Below the pieces are notes generated by a model. It was not told the DNA's origin and did no database searches. It worked only from the letters and a program-made list of their open reading frames with translations. From Acidobacteriota bacterium (GTDB taxonomy: Bacteria; Acidobacteriota; Thermoanaerobaculia; Multivoradales; J023): 64,000 nt of DNA. Positions 54,897 through 63,701 of this stretch are shown here, one piece after another. The DNA lies in the NCBI GenBank assembly GCA_029263395.1, contig JAJCXO010000156.1, positions 1-64,000 on the forward strand, in the 5' to 3' direction. The first letter of the stretch is position 1, and every line of letters starts with the position of its first letter. The translations under genes and the position numbers were made by a program.

Positions 54897-55679
54897 TTAC
54901 TCCGCGGTCGCTAGGCCAACTAATTCCCGCACGCCCTCGGTAGAAGTGACGGTGCGGTGATACTCCGGCGATCTCAACTCAGTGCCCATGAAACAATGGC
55001 GATTGCGGTACCGCATCGAGCTCTCGGCTTCAGCCGTCGCCACAACGTGGATCTCCCGCGCCTTGGTCTCATCCACGATCCGGCGCAGATTCCGCGCCGT
55101 GATGCCACAACCGGGCATCACCACCAAACGATCCCCGGCTTGTTTGATCAGCTCGGCGATCAGTTCGGTCCCTTCTAAAACCGACGCTTCCTGCCCTGAC
55201 GTCAAGACCCGATCGACCCCGAGCTCGATCAAGGTCTGCAATGCGGCCAAGGGGTCGCGGGCCATGTCAAAGGCACGATGGAAGGTCACGCTGAGCGGCC
55301 GCGAGGCTTCGATCAGACGCGCACACACCTCGCTGTCGATCGTGCCGTCGGGTCGCAACACTCCGAGCACCACGCCGTCCGCACCAAGATCCTGCGCCAC
55401 CGCCAGGTCATGGAGCATGGCTTCGATCTCCAACGGCGAGTAGCAGAAATCGCCACCCCGTGGACGGATCATCACCTGCAAACCGATATCGACCGCCCGC
55501 CGGGCCGCGGCGATCATGCCAGCGCTCGGGGTTGTCCCGCCTTCGATCAGATTGTCACAGAGCTCAACTCGGTCGGCGCCACCGCGCTGTGCCGCAACCG
55601 CCGAATCCGCAGAATCGAGACAGACTTCGACCAGCACATCGATCGATTCTGCAGCATCTTCGAGCATCCCTTGGCTCAA
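54897..55679 (-). CDS. cutC: CutC-family protein
   Basis: The 260-residue TIM-barrel protein has the CutC signatures: LVEVCLDSADSAVAAQRGGADRVELCDNLIEGGTTPS, MIRPRGGDFCYSP, SVTFHRAFDMARDP and GVDRVLTSGQE. The start is TTG 55679 overlapping the previous stop, or ATG 55667. CutC was named for copper homeostasis; its true activity is disputed. It lies between a glutamine amidotransferase and a symporter. Confidence 0.93.
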   Translation of the reverse strand: MSQGMLEDAAESIDVLVEVCLDSADSAVAAQRGGADRVELCDNLIEGGTTPSAGMIAAARRAVDIGLQVMIRPRGGDFCYSPLEIEAMLHDLAVAQDLGADGVVLGVLRPDGTIDSEVCARLIEASRPLSVTFHRAFDMARDPLAALQTLIELGVDRVLTSGQEASVLEGTELIAELIKQAGDRLVVMPGCGITARNLRRIVDETKAREIHVVATAEAESSMRYRNRHCFMGTELRSPEYHRTVTSTEGVRELVGLATAE

Positions 55680-56509
55680 CCAGTAACCGCTAAATGCTTC
55701 GGCGGACGAACGCGACTCTGCTGAAGACTATCGGTAACAAGCTGTGGCTCAGCAGCAAAGAAGGTCTCGAAGATTTTCAGATTGTCCTCGACCTGCGTTG
55801 GATCCTGCAGCTGATCAACACAATATTGCTGTGCGTCAGGCTCGGTCTCCAGGTTTCCCTGCATCATGCGCTGGCCTTCCGCATACGACATCTCGGGATG
55901 AAACTGCACCCCCCACACCGGCTGTTCGCGCATCTGGAACGCTTGAATGGCACAGTCGTCGGTCCAAGCGATGCGCTCACAGCTCGGCGGCAAATCGTAA
56001 ACTTCGTCATAGTGGGAGTGGATCGGAACCAGCTCGTCGTGATCCCCGAACAATGGGCTTTGCCCTAGCGACAACCGCTTCCAACCAAACTCCGGCACGG
56101 CCGCACGCCGGCAACGACCACCCAGCGCTCGGGCCAACATCTGATGGCCGTAACAAATCCCCAACACCGGCTTACCAGCATCGACGAAGTCTCGGATCAA
56201 AACACACAGCTCGTCGTCGCGCTCATTGACTTTGGCCGCTGAGAGCTCAGAGCCTGAAATGAGCAGCCGACGGTGACTTCCGCCATCGGCGAGGGGCTCG
56301 GAACCCAGCAGATGTCGGATCACAAATGGCTCTGATGCCATCGGCTGGAGACGCGGCAACACGACATTGTCGAATCGGCGCCGCTCCTCGGCGCTCACGA
56401 TACAGTTGATGATCAAGGTCATATTGTGGCCCAAATGTAGCGCCGTAAGGGCCGCGTCGTCAAACCGTGCTGGACTGTCCCGAGGCAGCTGAATCGACCA
56501 ACCGAGCAC
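55676..56509 (-). CDS. class I glutamine amidotransferase-like protein
   Basis: The 277-residue frame begins at GTG 56509; an ATG at 56422 (MTLIINCIVSAEERRRF) fits the domain start better. Triad residues are visible: Cys in KPVLGICYGHQML, His and Glu in WGVQFHPEMS. The linker after the domain (LETEPDAQQYC...) is unusual. Class I GATases take ammonia from glutamine, or act as gamma-glutamyl hydrolases. No synthetase partner is adjacent; the neighbouring aminotransferase may be functionally linked. Confidence 0.88.
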   Translation of the reverse strand: MLGWSIQLPRDSPARFDDAALTALHLGHNMTLIINCIVSAEERRRFDNVVLPRLQPMASEPFVIRHLLGSEPLADGGSHRRLLISGSELSAAKVNERDDELCVLIRDFVDAGKPVLGICYGHQMLARALGGRCRRAAVPEFGWKRLSLGQSPLFGDHDELVPIHSHYDEVYDLPPSCERIAWTDDCAIQAFQMREQPVWGVQFHPEMSYAEGQRMMQGNLETEPDAQQYCVDQLQDPTQVEDNLKIFETFFAAEPQLVTDSLQQSRVRPPKHLAVTG

Positions 56510-56513
56510 CCCC

Positions 56514-57671
56514 TCAGGTCAAGGCTGCACGAAACCGCTCACCAACCCCCCGCAACCGCTCTAGCGGCTCGTTGGAGAACACGACTCGCACGTAGTTCCG
56601 GGTGTGGTCAGTGCCCCAATTGACCATCGCCGTGGCGGCGATCTTGCCGAGTTCGAGCAGGCGCCGAGACGCCGTTGGGCCATCGAAGCCGAGCGACGAC
56701 ACATCAACCAGAAACGACCAACCACCATGGGGTGGGATGACTTTGAAATCGGCGAGTTCGTCCAACAGGAGATCCCGCCGTTGTTGCCAGGTCTCGACGC
56801 TCGACCGGATGCCATCGTCGGGATCGTCGATCGCCGCCGCTACCGCGTCCATGGCGATGCCGGTCTGACACACCACGTTGCTGATGCTCACTCGTGCGGT
56901 ATCAGCGACCACAGCAGCCGGCCCCACCACCCAGCCGACCCGCCAGCCGATCATGCGGTATTCCTTCGATGCCGAACCGACCGTGACGACGTGCTCGCGC
57001 ATCCCCGGAAACGCCGCCGGATGGATCACTGGACGATCGTCGTAGAGAATACGTTCCATTGCCGAGTTGTTGATCAGCAAACATTCGGCACGTTGGCACC
57101 AGGTGACAATCGCTTGCCATTCGTCTTCGGTGAGGACCGCCCCGGTAGGCATCGACGGACTCATGATCAACGCCACCTTGACCGGCCCTGGTGCAATCTG
57201 GTCGAGGGCTGCAAGGTCGAGTCGCCAGCCTTCAGGTGATGGAATCAACGGCACGTAACGCGGTACGCCACCCGCCAAGCGCACTCGATTAATCAGCCCA
57301 ACGTAAGTCGGATCGGTAAGCAACACTTCATCGCCGGGCTCGAGCGTCGCCAGCAACACATTGAGGACACCAGACAAACCACCGGCACTGATCACACACT
57401 CGGTTTTCCAGTCGTAGGTGTGTCCACTCTGCCGACCAACCAGCCGTGCCGACGCCTGGCGGATCGAGTCCAAACCAAAAAATGGCAGATAGCTGTTGGC
57501 GTCGTCATCATCGACTGCCTGCTTCGTGGCTGCCAATGCCGACCTAGGCGGTCGCAGATCGGTATCGAGGTTCTCCAGACGTAGAACCTTGGGATCGTCG
57601 AGGCTATCGGCTAGATCCCCCATATCCTCGACGCCAATTTTGGTGATGAACTCGAGCCTTGAAACTGACAT
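56514..57671 (-). CDS. PLP-dependent aminotransferase, class I/II
   Basis: Start set at ATG 57671, ten bases after GAGGAG; GTG 57677 would be too close. The 385-residue enzyme has fold type I motifs: SYLPFFGLDSIRQA, CVISAGGLSGVLNVLLATLEPGDEVLLTDPTYVGL, IMSPSMPTGAVLT (the usual N-P-x-N-P-T-G reads S-P-S-M-P-T-G), the PLP lysine Lys236 in SASKEYRMIGWRVGW, and YVRVVFS with the substrate-binding Arg. The amino donor is unknown. It is 30 bases downstream of lon. Confidence 0.92.
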   Translation of the reverse strand: MSVSRLEFITKIGVEDMGDLADSLDDPKVLRLENLDTDLRPPRSALAATKQAVDDDDANSYLPFFGLDSIRQASARLVGRQSGHTYDWKTECVISAGGLSGVLNVLLATLEPGDEVLLTDPTYVGLINRVRLAGGVPRYVPLIPSPEGWRLDLAALDQIAPGPVKVALIMSPSMPTGAVLTEDEWQAIVTWCQRAECLLINNSAMERILYDDRPVIHPAAFPGMREHVVTVGSASKEYRMIGWRVGWVVGPAAVVADTARVSISNVVCQTGIAMDAVAAAIDDPDDGIRSSVETWQQRRDLLLDELADFKVIPPHGGWSFLVDVSSLGFDGPTASRRLLELGKIAATAMVNWGTDHTRNYVRVVFSNEPLERLRGVGERFRAALT

Positions 57672-57701
57672 TGCCACGGATCTCCTCGGGTTGTGGACCT
57701 G

Positions 57702-60032
57702 CTACTTCGACGGCTCCAACCGAGCCGTCAAGGCGGGAATAGCGGCCCGGATCACGTCGGCCAGCGTGGTGGCAAAAACCAATTCGAGGCCTTCACGGGC
57801 CGCCTCCGGCAAGTCGTGAAGGTCTTTTTCATTACCCTGCGGCAAGATCACCTGGGTCATCCCAGCACGCTGAGCGGCCAACACTTTCTCTTTGACACCA
57901 CCAACCGGCAGGACCAAACCGCTGAGGGTGATCTCGCCGGTCATCGCGGTATCGGCGCGGGCCGGCTCACCGCTGTAGAGCGAGGCCAGGGCGGTGGCTA
58001 TCGTCACTCCTGCCGAGGGTCCGTCTTTGGGAATGGCCCCCGCCGGGACGTGGACATGGACCTCACCCCGTTCCAGATCGGGGGCCAGGCGCTCGGCCTG
58101 AGACAACACGAAGCTCTGTGCCGTCCGCGCCGACTCCTTCATCACATCACCGAGCTGGCCGGTGAGGATCAGTTGATCACCCCCCGACAGCCGCACCGCC
58201 TCGACATAAAGTACCTCGCCGCCGGCCTCGGTCCAAGCCAGGCCGGGTGTTACGCCGGGAGGTAACTCGGTGCGCATCCTTTCGGCGGAAAACGGCGCTG
58301 GGCCGAGCATAGTTTCGAGGTCCTCGGGTTCGATCGTCACCTCATCGCACGTACCCTCCGCGCAACGTAGGGCAACTTTTCGCGCTAGCCGACCGAGGGT
58401 ACGTTCGAGCCCTCGGACCCCGGCTTCCCGCGTATAGTGCCTGATCAACTGAGCCAGGGTTTCGTCTGGAATGATCAGCTGCTCGTCCTTCAAGCCGGTC
58501 TCTCGACGCCGCCGAGGCAACAGATAACGACGAGCGATCTCCATTTTTTCCTCGTCGCCATAACCAGAAAGCCGCACGATCTCCATCCGATCGAGCAACG
58601 GCCGAGGCAGTGTGTCCAACCCGTTGGCGGTGGCGATGAAAAAGACCTTGGACAGATCGAACGGCAGATTCAGGTAGTTGTCGCGAAAGGAGTGATTCTG
58701 CGCTGGATCGAGAATCTCCAGCAACGCAGCGGTGGGATCGCCGCGGTGATCACGACCAACTTTGTCGATCTCGTCGAGCATCAACAGCGGATTCTTGACC
58801 TCGGCACGACGCACCGCCTGCAACACCCGGCCCGGCATGGCGCCAACATAAGTGCGGCGGTGGCCGCGCAGCTCCGACTCGTCATGTAGTCCACCGAGAC
58901 TGAGGCGCTCGAACTGGCGCCCCAACGCCCGGGCAATCGACGAGCCGAGCGACGTTTTACCAACCCCAGGCGGGCCGACAAAACACAAAATGGGCGCCTT
59001 GGCTTCGGGGTTGAGCTTGAGCACCGCCAGTTGCTCGAGAATACGCTCCTTGATCGTGTCGAGGCCAAAATGATCTGCGTTGAGGACCTCTCGCGCATGC
59101 ACCAGATCGAGATTGTCCTCGGTCTCGCGAGACCACGGCAACTCGGCAACAAGCTCCAAGTAGTTGAGCGAAATGTTGAAGTCCGGGCTCGACGGCGGCA
59201 GATGCGCCATCCTGGCCAGTGATCGATTGGCCTCCTCTTGCACCATTTCGGGCAACTCGGCCTGCTCGAGCTTTGCCCGCAGGTCGTCGACCTCCGAGGT
59301 TTCTTTTTCGGACTCGCCAAGTTCCTCACGAATCGCCTGCATCTGTTGTCGCAGCAAATACGCGCGCTGCTCGCGGTTCATCTCGGTCGTGGCCTCGTTG
59401 GCAATTTGCTTCTTGAGATCCAGCACCTGGAGCTCGTGCCGCATATAACGTGCCGCCATCCGCATGGCATCCGCCTGTGAGTCGAGCCCGATCAATATCT
59501 GCGCCTTCTCCGGGGAGAGATGGAGCATCGAACTCAGCAGGTAAACGAGATGCATAGGACCGTCGAGATGGGCCACAACCTCCTGCATGTCGACTTCCGG
59601 CAATGCCTGGACGGTCTGCTGGATACGACCGGCAAGCTCCAGCAACTCGCGCTGCAGCGCCTCGGCTTCGGTAGCGTCGCCGGCCACCGTGGGTTGGAGT
59701 TGGACCTTCGCCCCCAGGTACGGCGTCGTTTGTTCGACCTCGACCAGCGCAATCCGCTCCAATCCCTGCATCACCAGCTGAACCCCTCGTTCGGAATGCG
59801 ACGCTTGGGTAATGATCGCCTGCGTGCCGATCGGATAAAGGTGCTCCTGACCCACATCCTCCATGCCGGCGTCGTGTTGGGCAAACACCGCAATCAAATG
59901 GCCTTCGCTCTCGAGGGCGGCTTGGATCGCCTGCACCGAAGCCCGCCGTTCGATGACGACCTGCATCGTCACATAAGGGAACAACACTGCATTACGGACC
60001 GGCAGCACCGGCAAGACGTGTGGTTGAGTCAT
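57702..60032 (-). CDS. lon: ATP-dependent protease Lon
   Basis: Start set at ATG 60032 (MTQPHVLPVLPVRN); an ATG 39 bases upstream is possible. The 776-residue protein has the N-terminal LON substrate-binding domain (LPVLPVRNAVLFP), a coiled middle, the AAA+ domain (Walker A GPPGVGKTSLGSSIARAL, Walker B LLMLDEIDKVGRD) and the C-terminal protease domain with Ser673 (KDGPSAGVTIATAL) and the dyad Lys in VGGVKEKVLAAQRAG. Lon degrades misfolded and regulatory proteins, which include antitoxins of loci like those in this window. Confidence 0.97.
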   Translation of the reverse strand: MTQPHVLPVLPVRNAVLFPYVTMQVVIERRASVQAIQAALESEGHLIAVFAQHDAGMEDVGQEHLYPIGTQAIITQASHSERGVQLVMQGLERIALVEVEQTTPYLGAKVQLQPTVAGDATEAEALQRELLELAGRIQQTVQALPEVDMQEVVAHLDGPMHLVYLLSSMLHLSPEKAQILIGLDSQADAMRMAARYMRHELQVLDLKKQIANEATTEMNREQRAYLLRQQMQAIREELGESEKETSEVDDLRAKLEQAELPEMVQEEANRSLARMAHLPPSSPDFNISLNYLELVAELPWSRETEDNLDLVHAREVLNADHFGLDTIKERILEQLAVLKLNPEAKAPILCFVGPPGVGKTSLGSSIARALGRQFERLSLGGLHDESELRGHRRTYVGAMPGRVLQAVRRAEVKNPLLMLDEIDKVGRDHRGDPTAALLEILDPAQNHSFRDNYLNLPFDLSKVFFIATANGLDTLPRPLLDRMEIVRLSGYGDEEKMEIARRYLLPRRRRETGLKDEQLIIPDETLAQLIRHYTREAGVRGLERTLGRLARKVALRCAEGTCDEVTIEPEDLETMLGPAPFSAERMRTELPPGVTPGLAWTEAGGEVLYVEAVRLSGGDQLILTGQLGDVMKESARTAQSFVLSQAERLAPDLERGEVHVHVPAGAIPKDGPSAGVTIATALASLYSGEPARADTAMTGEITLSGLVLPVGGVKEKVLAAQRAGMTQVILPQGNEKDLHDLPEAAREGLELVFATTLADVIRAAIPALTARLEPSK

Positions 60033-60389
60033 CGGGGTCTCATCGGGAGTCGGAGGTAGGCGGCGAATCATGTCCCGCTGGATGAGGCGATTCTACTCTG
60101 GATCGGACTTGGTTATGCCCCAGGACAATAGCCCGCTCTAAAGCAGGCGCTCCGTGGCGCTCAGCTTCTGGTGCCCTCCTCTGGTGACGAGAGCTGCGGG
60201 TATCCATTTGGTTGTTCGATCCTCGACCCCATCGCCGAATGCAGACTGCAGGGATCAGCAACTTTGGACGCTGCAGAATCGCCGAATTTTGCTGATCCCT
60301 GGCACGTTGACGCTCTGAACTCGAACGCTTGAGGCTGAATTGCAGTCTTGGATATCTGGGTGCATCGCTACGGAGCCTCTGGCGACGGC

Positions 60390-60661
60390 TTGGATAGATA
60401 TCCAAACCGTTCAAACGGCATCGCCAAGAGATTGGACAGTTCGACAACCCCTCGCTAGAGGCTAGTGGGACGTGTTCGAAACATCCAAATGATCTAGTAG
60501 AGGCGGTCGCGGTGGATTCTGAACTGTCACCACACTTCTAAGAGCCTCTTGGCCGAGATTGGACAGTTCGCCAGAGCCAGTCCACGGCACCTGATCCGAC
60601 TTGGACAAGTATCCAAGTCGCGTAGATGGCGACCAACAAGGACTTGGATACGTGTCCAAGT
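60390..60661. promoter_or_regulatory. array of TTGGA...TCCAA operator-like palindromes
   Basis: TTGGATA-GA-TATCCAA (60390-60405) and two sites with arms ACTTGGA / TCCAAGT and a 6-base spacer (60599-60618, 60642-60661; 43 bp apart, about four helical turns) share the same half-site; both of the latter are followed by CGCG. Repeated same-face sites are a strong hint of a cooperative DNA-binding protein. Confidence 0.55.
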
Positions 60662-60701
60662 CGCGGATATTGAGCGAAGCGCCTGATCTATCGACCATTT
60701 A

Positions 60702-60717
60702 TTGACCGACCGGTCAG
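60702..60717. promoter_or_regulatory. TetR-type operator candidate
   Basis: TTGACCGACCGGTCAG (60702-60717) has arms TGACC and GGTCA with a GACC spacer, like many operators bound by TetR-family repressors. It lies 183 bases before the start at 60900. No TetR gene is in the window. Confidence 0.4.
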
Positions 60718-60899
60718 TTGATTAAGGAAAATCCGGTCGACATGTGCTTAATGCAGTCATTTTTTTCTAAGGTTCTTCCTGTCGCTGGCGCGACCCGAGA
60801 GTTGCCTCCAAGCCTCTATGGTGCTCGGTGCACAGGGAACTGTGAAGGCAGGAGACGACTCTGTGGCAGCGCTAAATCTCTGCGACACAGGAGTTAGAC

Positions 60900-61760
60900 A
60901 TGGGACAGAAACTGAGAAAGATGGTGATGTATCGAAAGGGTCTATGCGACTTTGTCGTCGGTGCCACAAAGGTGCAGGGACCAGAGACGGGGCAAGCATT
61001 GGCAGAGTACTTCTCGCCGATGCTCGGGCAAGAGGAATCCTCGCCAGATCTGGAGTTAGTGCTGGCGCTCGCCGGTCGCAAGCTGGATCACTTCGGTGGC
61101 GTGATGGTCGACACCGACCAAGAGTACTTAGCGGCGCTGGCACTCCTGGGTGAGGGCCAGGATCAAAGTAAGGACTTGGGATCGCAGCTCAAAGCCAAAA
61201 TCCTGAGCCTACGTTCGACGTTTCGAGGCCTCTTCGGAGAAGAGAGTGTGCGATCGGTGGGTCTCGACTTCAATGTTGCGCAAGATGTCGAGGGTATCCT
61301 GCGTCAAAGCGAGATCATCCAAGATCGAATACGCAGCTCGACGTTCGACCTCACATCCAAGGAGTGGCTTGACGTGGTACTGGATCGGAATGCGTTGGCA
61401 GACGCGCTCGAGCCCGGCATCAGCGCTCTACGGGACGCCCTCGATCTCGTGGTTGCTCGCCGCAAGCAGCTCGACAGTGCCAAGGTCCGCAAGGACCAAG
61501 CGCTGAAGGAATTCGATCGTCAGTTCATGCTGATCGCTCGTTATCTTGAAGCCTCCTTCCGGATGGTTGGCGAAACCGAGTTGGCCGATCGCATCCGTCC
61601 ACGGGTTCGCCAACTCGGTCGCGATCGCGACGCGGGTGAAGCGTCTAACGAGTCAACACCGAACGACGAGCCAAGCTCCGACGCCCCAGCAGTCGTCGCG
61701 ACTCAGGAGACCGCTGAGACGCAAGAGCCTCTGGAGACGCAAGAGATCTCGTCGGTGTAG
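60900..61760 (+). CDS. unknown helical protein
   Basis: The 286-residue soluble protein has no signal peptide or membrane segment. Its N-terminal half includes MGQKLRKMVMYRKGLCDFVVGATKV and EYFSPMLGQEESSPDLELVLALAGRKL; the second half is helical (EGILRQSEIIQDRIRSSTFDL, ALDLVVARRKQLDSAKVRKDQALKEFDRQF) and could be a coiled coil or helix bundle. The last ~45 residues are acidic low-complexity with a TQE-x-x-E repeat. No family was recognised. The palindrome-rich leader suggests tight control. Confidence 0.8.
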   Translation: MGQKLRKMVMYRKGLCDFVVGATKVQGPETGQALAEYFSPMLGQEESSPDLELVLALAGRKLDHFGGVMVDTDQEYLAALALLGEGQDQSKDLGSQLKAKILSLRSTFRGLFGEESVRSVGLDFNVAQDVEGILRQSEIIQDRIRSSTFDLTSKEWLDVVLDRNALADALEPGISALRDALDLVVARRKQLDSAKVRKDQALKEFDRQFMLIARYLEASFRMVGETELADRIRPRVRQLGRDRDAGEASNESTPNDEPSSDAPAVVATQETAETQEPLETQEISSV

Positions 61761-61789
61761 GCCTCGACGTCAACGTTGATCTTCTGTGG

Positions 61790-61821
61790 TGCCCCTCCTG
61801 GCGATGGCGTCGGGAGGGGCA
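61790..61821 (+). terminator. stem-loop after the 61760 stop
   Basis: TGCCCCTCC (61790-61798) pairs perfectly with GGAGGGGCA (61813-61821) over a 14-base loop, 30 bases past the stop. It lacks a T-run, so termination efficiency is uncertain. Confidence 0.5.
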
Positions 61822-61896
61822 TTGCGGCACTACCTCGCGGTACACCTTCTTGGTGTCCAGCTGCATGAATCCGGGCGGAATGCCCCGTCAGCCCAC

Positions 61897-61926
61897 TTGA
61901 CGACATATACCTAACGCAGGTACATT
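61897..61926 (+). promoter_or_regulatory. higBA promoter with overlapping operator
   Basis: TTGACG (61897-61902), 18 bases, TACATT (61921-61926) precedes the higB reading frame by ten bases. The palindrome TACCT-AACGC-AGGTA (61908-61922) lies between the boxes and overlaps the -10, as expected for a HigA-type autorepressor. Confidence 0.6.
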
Positions 61927-61936
61927 CCTTAGTGAC

Positions 61937-62226
61937 GTGGCGATTCAGAGCTTCGCTACCGCCAGGTCGAACAGTTCTTCAACGACGGCAAGCTGCCCAA
62001 GGGAGTTGGTTGGGTCAGTGTCGTAAAAATCGCCGCCAGAAAGCTCGATCTGGTGGATTACGCCGCTGTGTTGAGCGACTTGGCATCGCCACCCGGCAAT
62101 CGACTGGAACCCTTGAAAGGTGCCCTCGCTGGGTTCCACAGTATTCGGGTCAACGACCAGTGGCGAGTGGTCTTCTGTTGGACCGACCTAGGACCCGTCG
62201 ACGTAGATATTCTCGATTACCACTAA
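61937..62226 (+). pseudogene. higB toxin gene with a frameshift
   Basis: From GTG 61937 six codons read VAIQSF, then the HigB sequence continues in another frame from 61957: YRQVEQFFNDGKLPKGVGW to the stop at 62224. Characteristic blocks are present: VVKIAARKLDLVDYA, SPPGNRLEPLKG, HSIRVNDQWRVVFCWTD and VDILDYH. Loss of one base near 61954-61956 (TTC-CGC-TAC expected, TTC-GC-TAC seen) explains the shift, and there is no good start in the second frame. HigB cuts mRNA at ribosomes; this copy should be inactive unless frameshifting occurs or the base is a sequencing error. Confidence 0.75.
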
Positions 62227-62237
62227 GGAGCCACCCA

Positions 62238-62537
62238 ATGCGCAAGACCCTCCGGAAGAGGCAACCCACTAGCCCTGGTGAGATTCTTAGAGAAGAATTT
62301 CTGGTCCCGCTCGGTATGACACAGAAGCAGCTTGCTGACCATCTGGGACATGATCTCAAGGTCGTCAATCGGATCGTCAATGGCCGTACCTCTGTGAGTG
62401 CTGAGATGGCCTTGAAGCTTGGAGCGACCTTCCGAACATCCCCTGAATTTTGGCTCAACGCGCAGAAGGCTATTGACCTCTATCGTGCCGCCAGCAGACT
62501 GACCGAGCTACCGAAACCACTGCTCAAAGCCAGCTAG
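62238..62537 (+). CDS. higA: HigA-family antitoxin
   Basis: ATG 62238 follows AAGGAG and lies 11 bases after the higB stop. The 99-residue product has a HigA-type start (PTSPGEILREEFLVPLGMTQKQLADHLG) with an HTH (TQKQLADHLGHDLKVVNRIVNGRTSVSAEMALKLGATF) and a FRTSPEFWLNAQKAIDLYRA dimerisation segment. HigA binds HigB and represses the shared promoter. Its frame is intact although the toxin gene is broken. Confidence 0.93.
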   Translation: MRKTLRKRQPTSPGEILREEFLVPLGMTQKQLADHLGHDLKVVNRIVNGRTSVSAEMALKLGATFRTSPEFWLNAQKAIDLYRAASRLTELPKPLLKAS

Positions 62538-62603
62538 GTTAGAGCCTAAAAGGTCGCACGCTTCAATCTAGCGGCGGGTGATCACTCCGGCACCGGAAGC
62601 CCG

Positions 62604-63683
62604 CTACTTTTGTTCGCGGGTCGCCAGTAGCTGCTCCAACTCCGCCCGCCGCTCGCGGTCTTCGGCGGACGCGGCCAGAGCCTCGAGAGCTTTGGCGTAA
62701 GCGACGCCAAACGCATCGTCCGCTGGCACCTCGATATCCGGCTCTACGCCAACACCTTCCCAATTGGTGCCGGTGATCGGATTGATGGCGCGGGCAAACG
62801 GAATCGCGGCCGCCAGGCCGTGGCCAAGACTCACCACTCGCACCGGATGTGCGCCGCCCGCGCTACGTTCGCCGATCACCGTCGCTCGCTTCAGGTTTTG
62901 GAGCATGTAGGTGAAGCCTTCGGCAGCGGAGAATGTCTCAATACTGGTCAGAATGAAAACGTCGATCTCCGGCAGTCGCTTGCCCGGCACCCACGTCAAC
63001 GAGTGAATCTGCCGGGTCGAATCGCTCGAGCGTACATATTGATCCACTAGGTGCTGCGGCGCCTCCTCCAACAGATAGCTGGCCAGCAGCTGCACCATGA
63101 ACGGTGAACCGCCGTGGTTCTGCCTCAGATCGATGATCAAGGCTTCGCTGTGGGCGAGCATCGCCATTGCAGCGGTTGCTGTGTCGCCGGCCACCGATGG
63201 ATCGGCGAACTTCTTCAACTCCAGGTAACCGATGTTGCCATCTAGGACCTGAACCAGGCGAAAGCCGTAATTCTCGCGCCAAGCCCTCTCTTCGTACTGG
63301 CGCCGGGCCCTGGCCAGGTCGTCTTCATGCTCGTGCGTCTCAGGTGGCAACTCGAACACTCGCAGGTGTTTGTCGTCCGTGACCGACCGAAGATCGTGGG
63401 TGAGCCGAGCTGCCAGCTGTTCGGGCGCCGTCTCCGCGGCATAGGACCCACCTTGCAATCGACTCTCGACGGCAGACGCCATCGCCTCCGCCTTGTCGGC
63501 GAATACATACACCTCGCGGAGCGACTCTGCCAACTCCCCGATCACCTCGCTGCGGGCTTCACGACCTAGCTGTGAGACAGACGGGTCAGCGGCCTCGACC
63601 GAGGAACCCAACACAAGCAGCGCGAGGCCCAACACGAGCTTGCGGTAGCTGTCGCCGAGACCGACGCTGATACGTATGGACAC
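62604..63683 (-). CDS. secreted S41-family peptidase
   Basis: The 359-residue protein starts at GTG 63683 and has a signal peptide (about 1-31, ending VEAADP). A helical N-terminal region (LREVYVFADKAEAMASAV) precedes the S41 core: NIGYLELKKFAD, LIIDLRQNHGGSPFMV and the nucleophile Ser252 in SIETFSAAEGFTYML, then ATVIGERSAGGA. No PDZ domain is seen, so it is of the IRBP/C-terminal-processing-like type. Substrate unknown; periplasmic. Confidence 0.9.
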   Translation of the reverse strand: MSIRISVGLGDSYRKLVLGLALLVLGSSVEAADPSVSQLGREARSEVIGELAESLREVYVFADKAEAMASAVESRLQGGSYAAETAPEQLAARLTHDLRSVTDDKHLRVFELPPETHEHEDDLARARRQYEERAWRENYGFRLVQVLDGNIGYLELKKFADPSVAGDTATAAMAMLAHSEALIIDLRQNHGGSPFMVQLLASYLLEEAPQHLVDQYVRSSDSTRQIHSLTWVPGKRLPEIDVFILTSIETFSAAEGFTYMLQNLKRATVIGERSAGGAHPVRVVSLGHGLAAAIPFARAINPITGTNWEGVGVEPDIEVPADDAFGVAYAKALEALAASAEDRERRAELEQLLATREQK

Positions 63684-63701
63684 CTCTACACCAGCAGAGA
63701 C

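Larger units (their letters stand above)
60033..60899. other. ~830-base non-coding region rich in palindromes
   Basis: No convincing gene lies here. Structures: a hairpin with 13-bp perfect arms, CAGGGATCAGCAA (60249-60261) and TTGCTGATCCCTG (60289-60301); TTGGATA-GA-TATCCAA (60390-60405); ATTGGACAGTTCG at about 60431 and 60558; two ACTTGGA-N6-TCCAAGT palindromes (60599-60618 and 60642-60661); and a TGACC-GACC-GGTCA element. It lies between the lon start and the gene at 60900, so it should hold both promoters, but it is far longer than needed. Confidence 0.6.

Noticed and set aside
53550-54914. Long plus-strand frame (454 residues) opposite the symporter
   Set aside because: It is antisense to a clear SSS symporter, has His/Arg/Gln-rich composition and no ribosome site; long antisense frames are expected in GC-rich genes.
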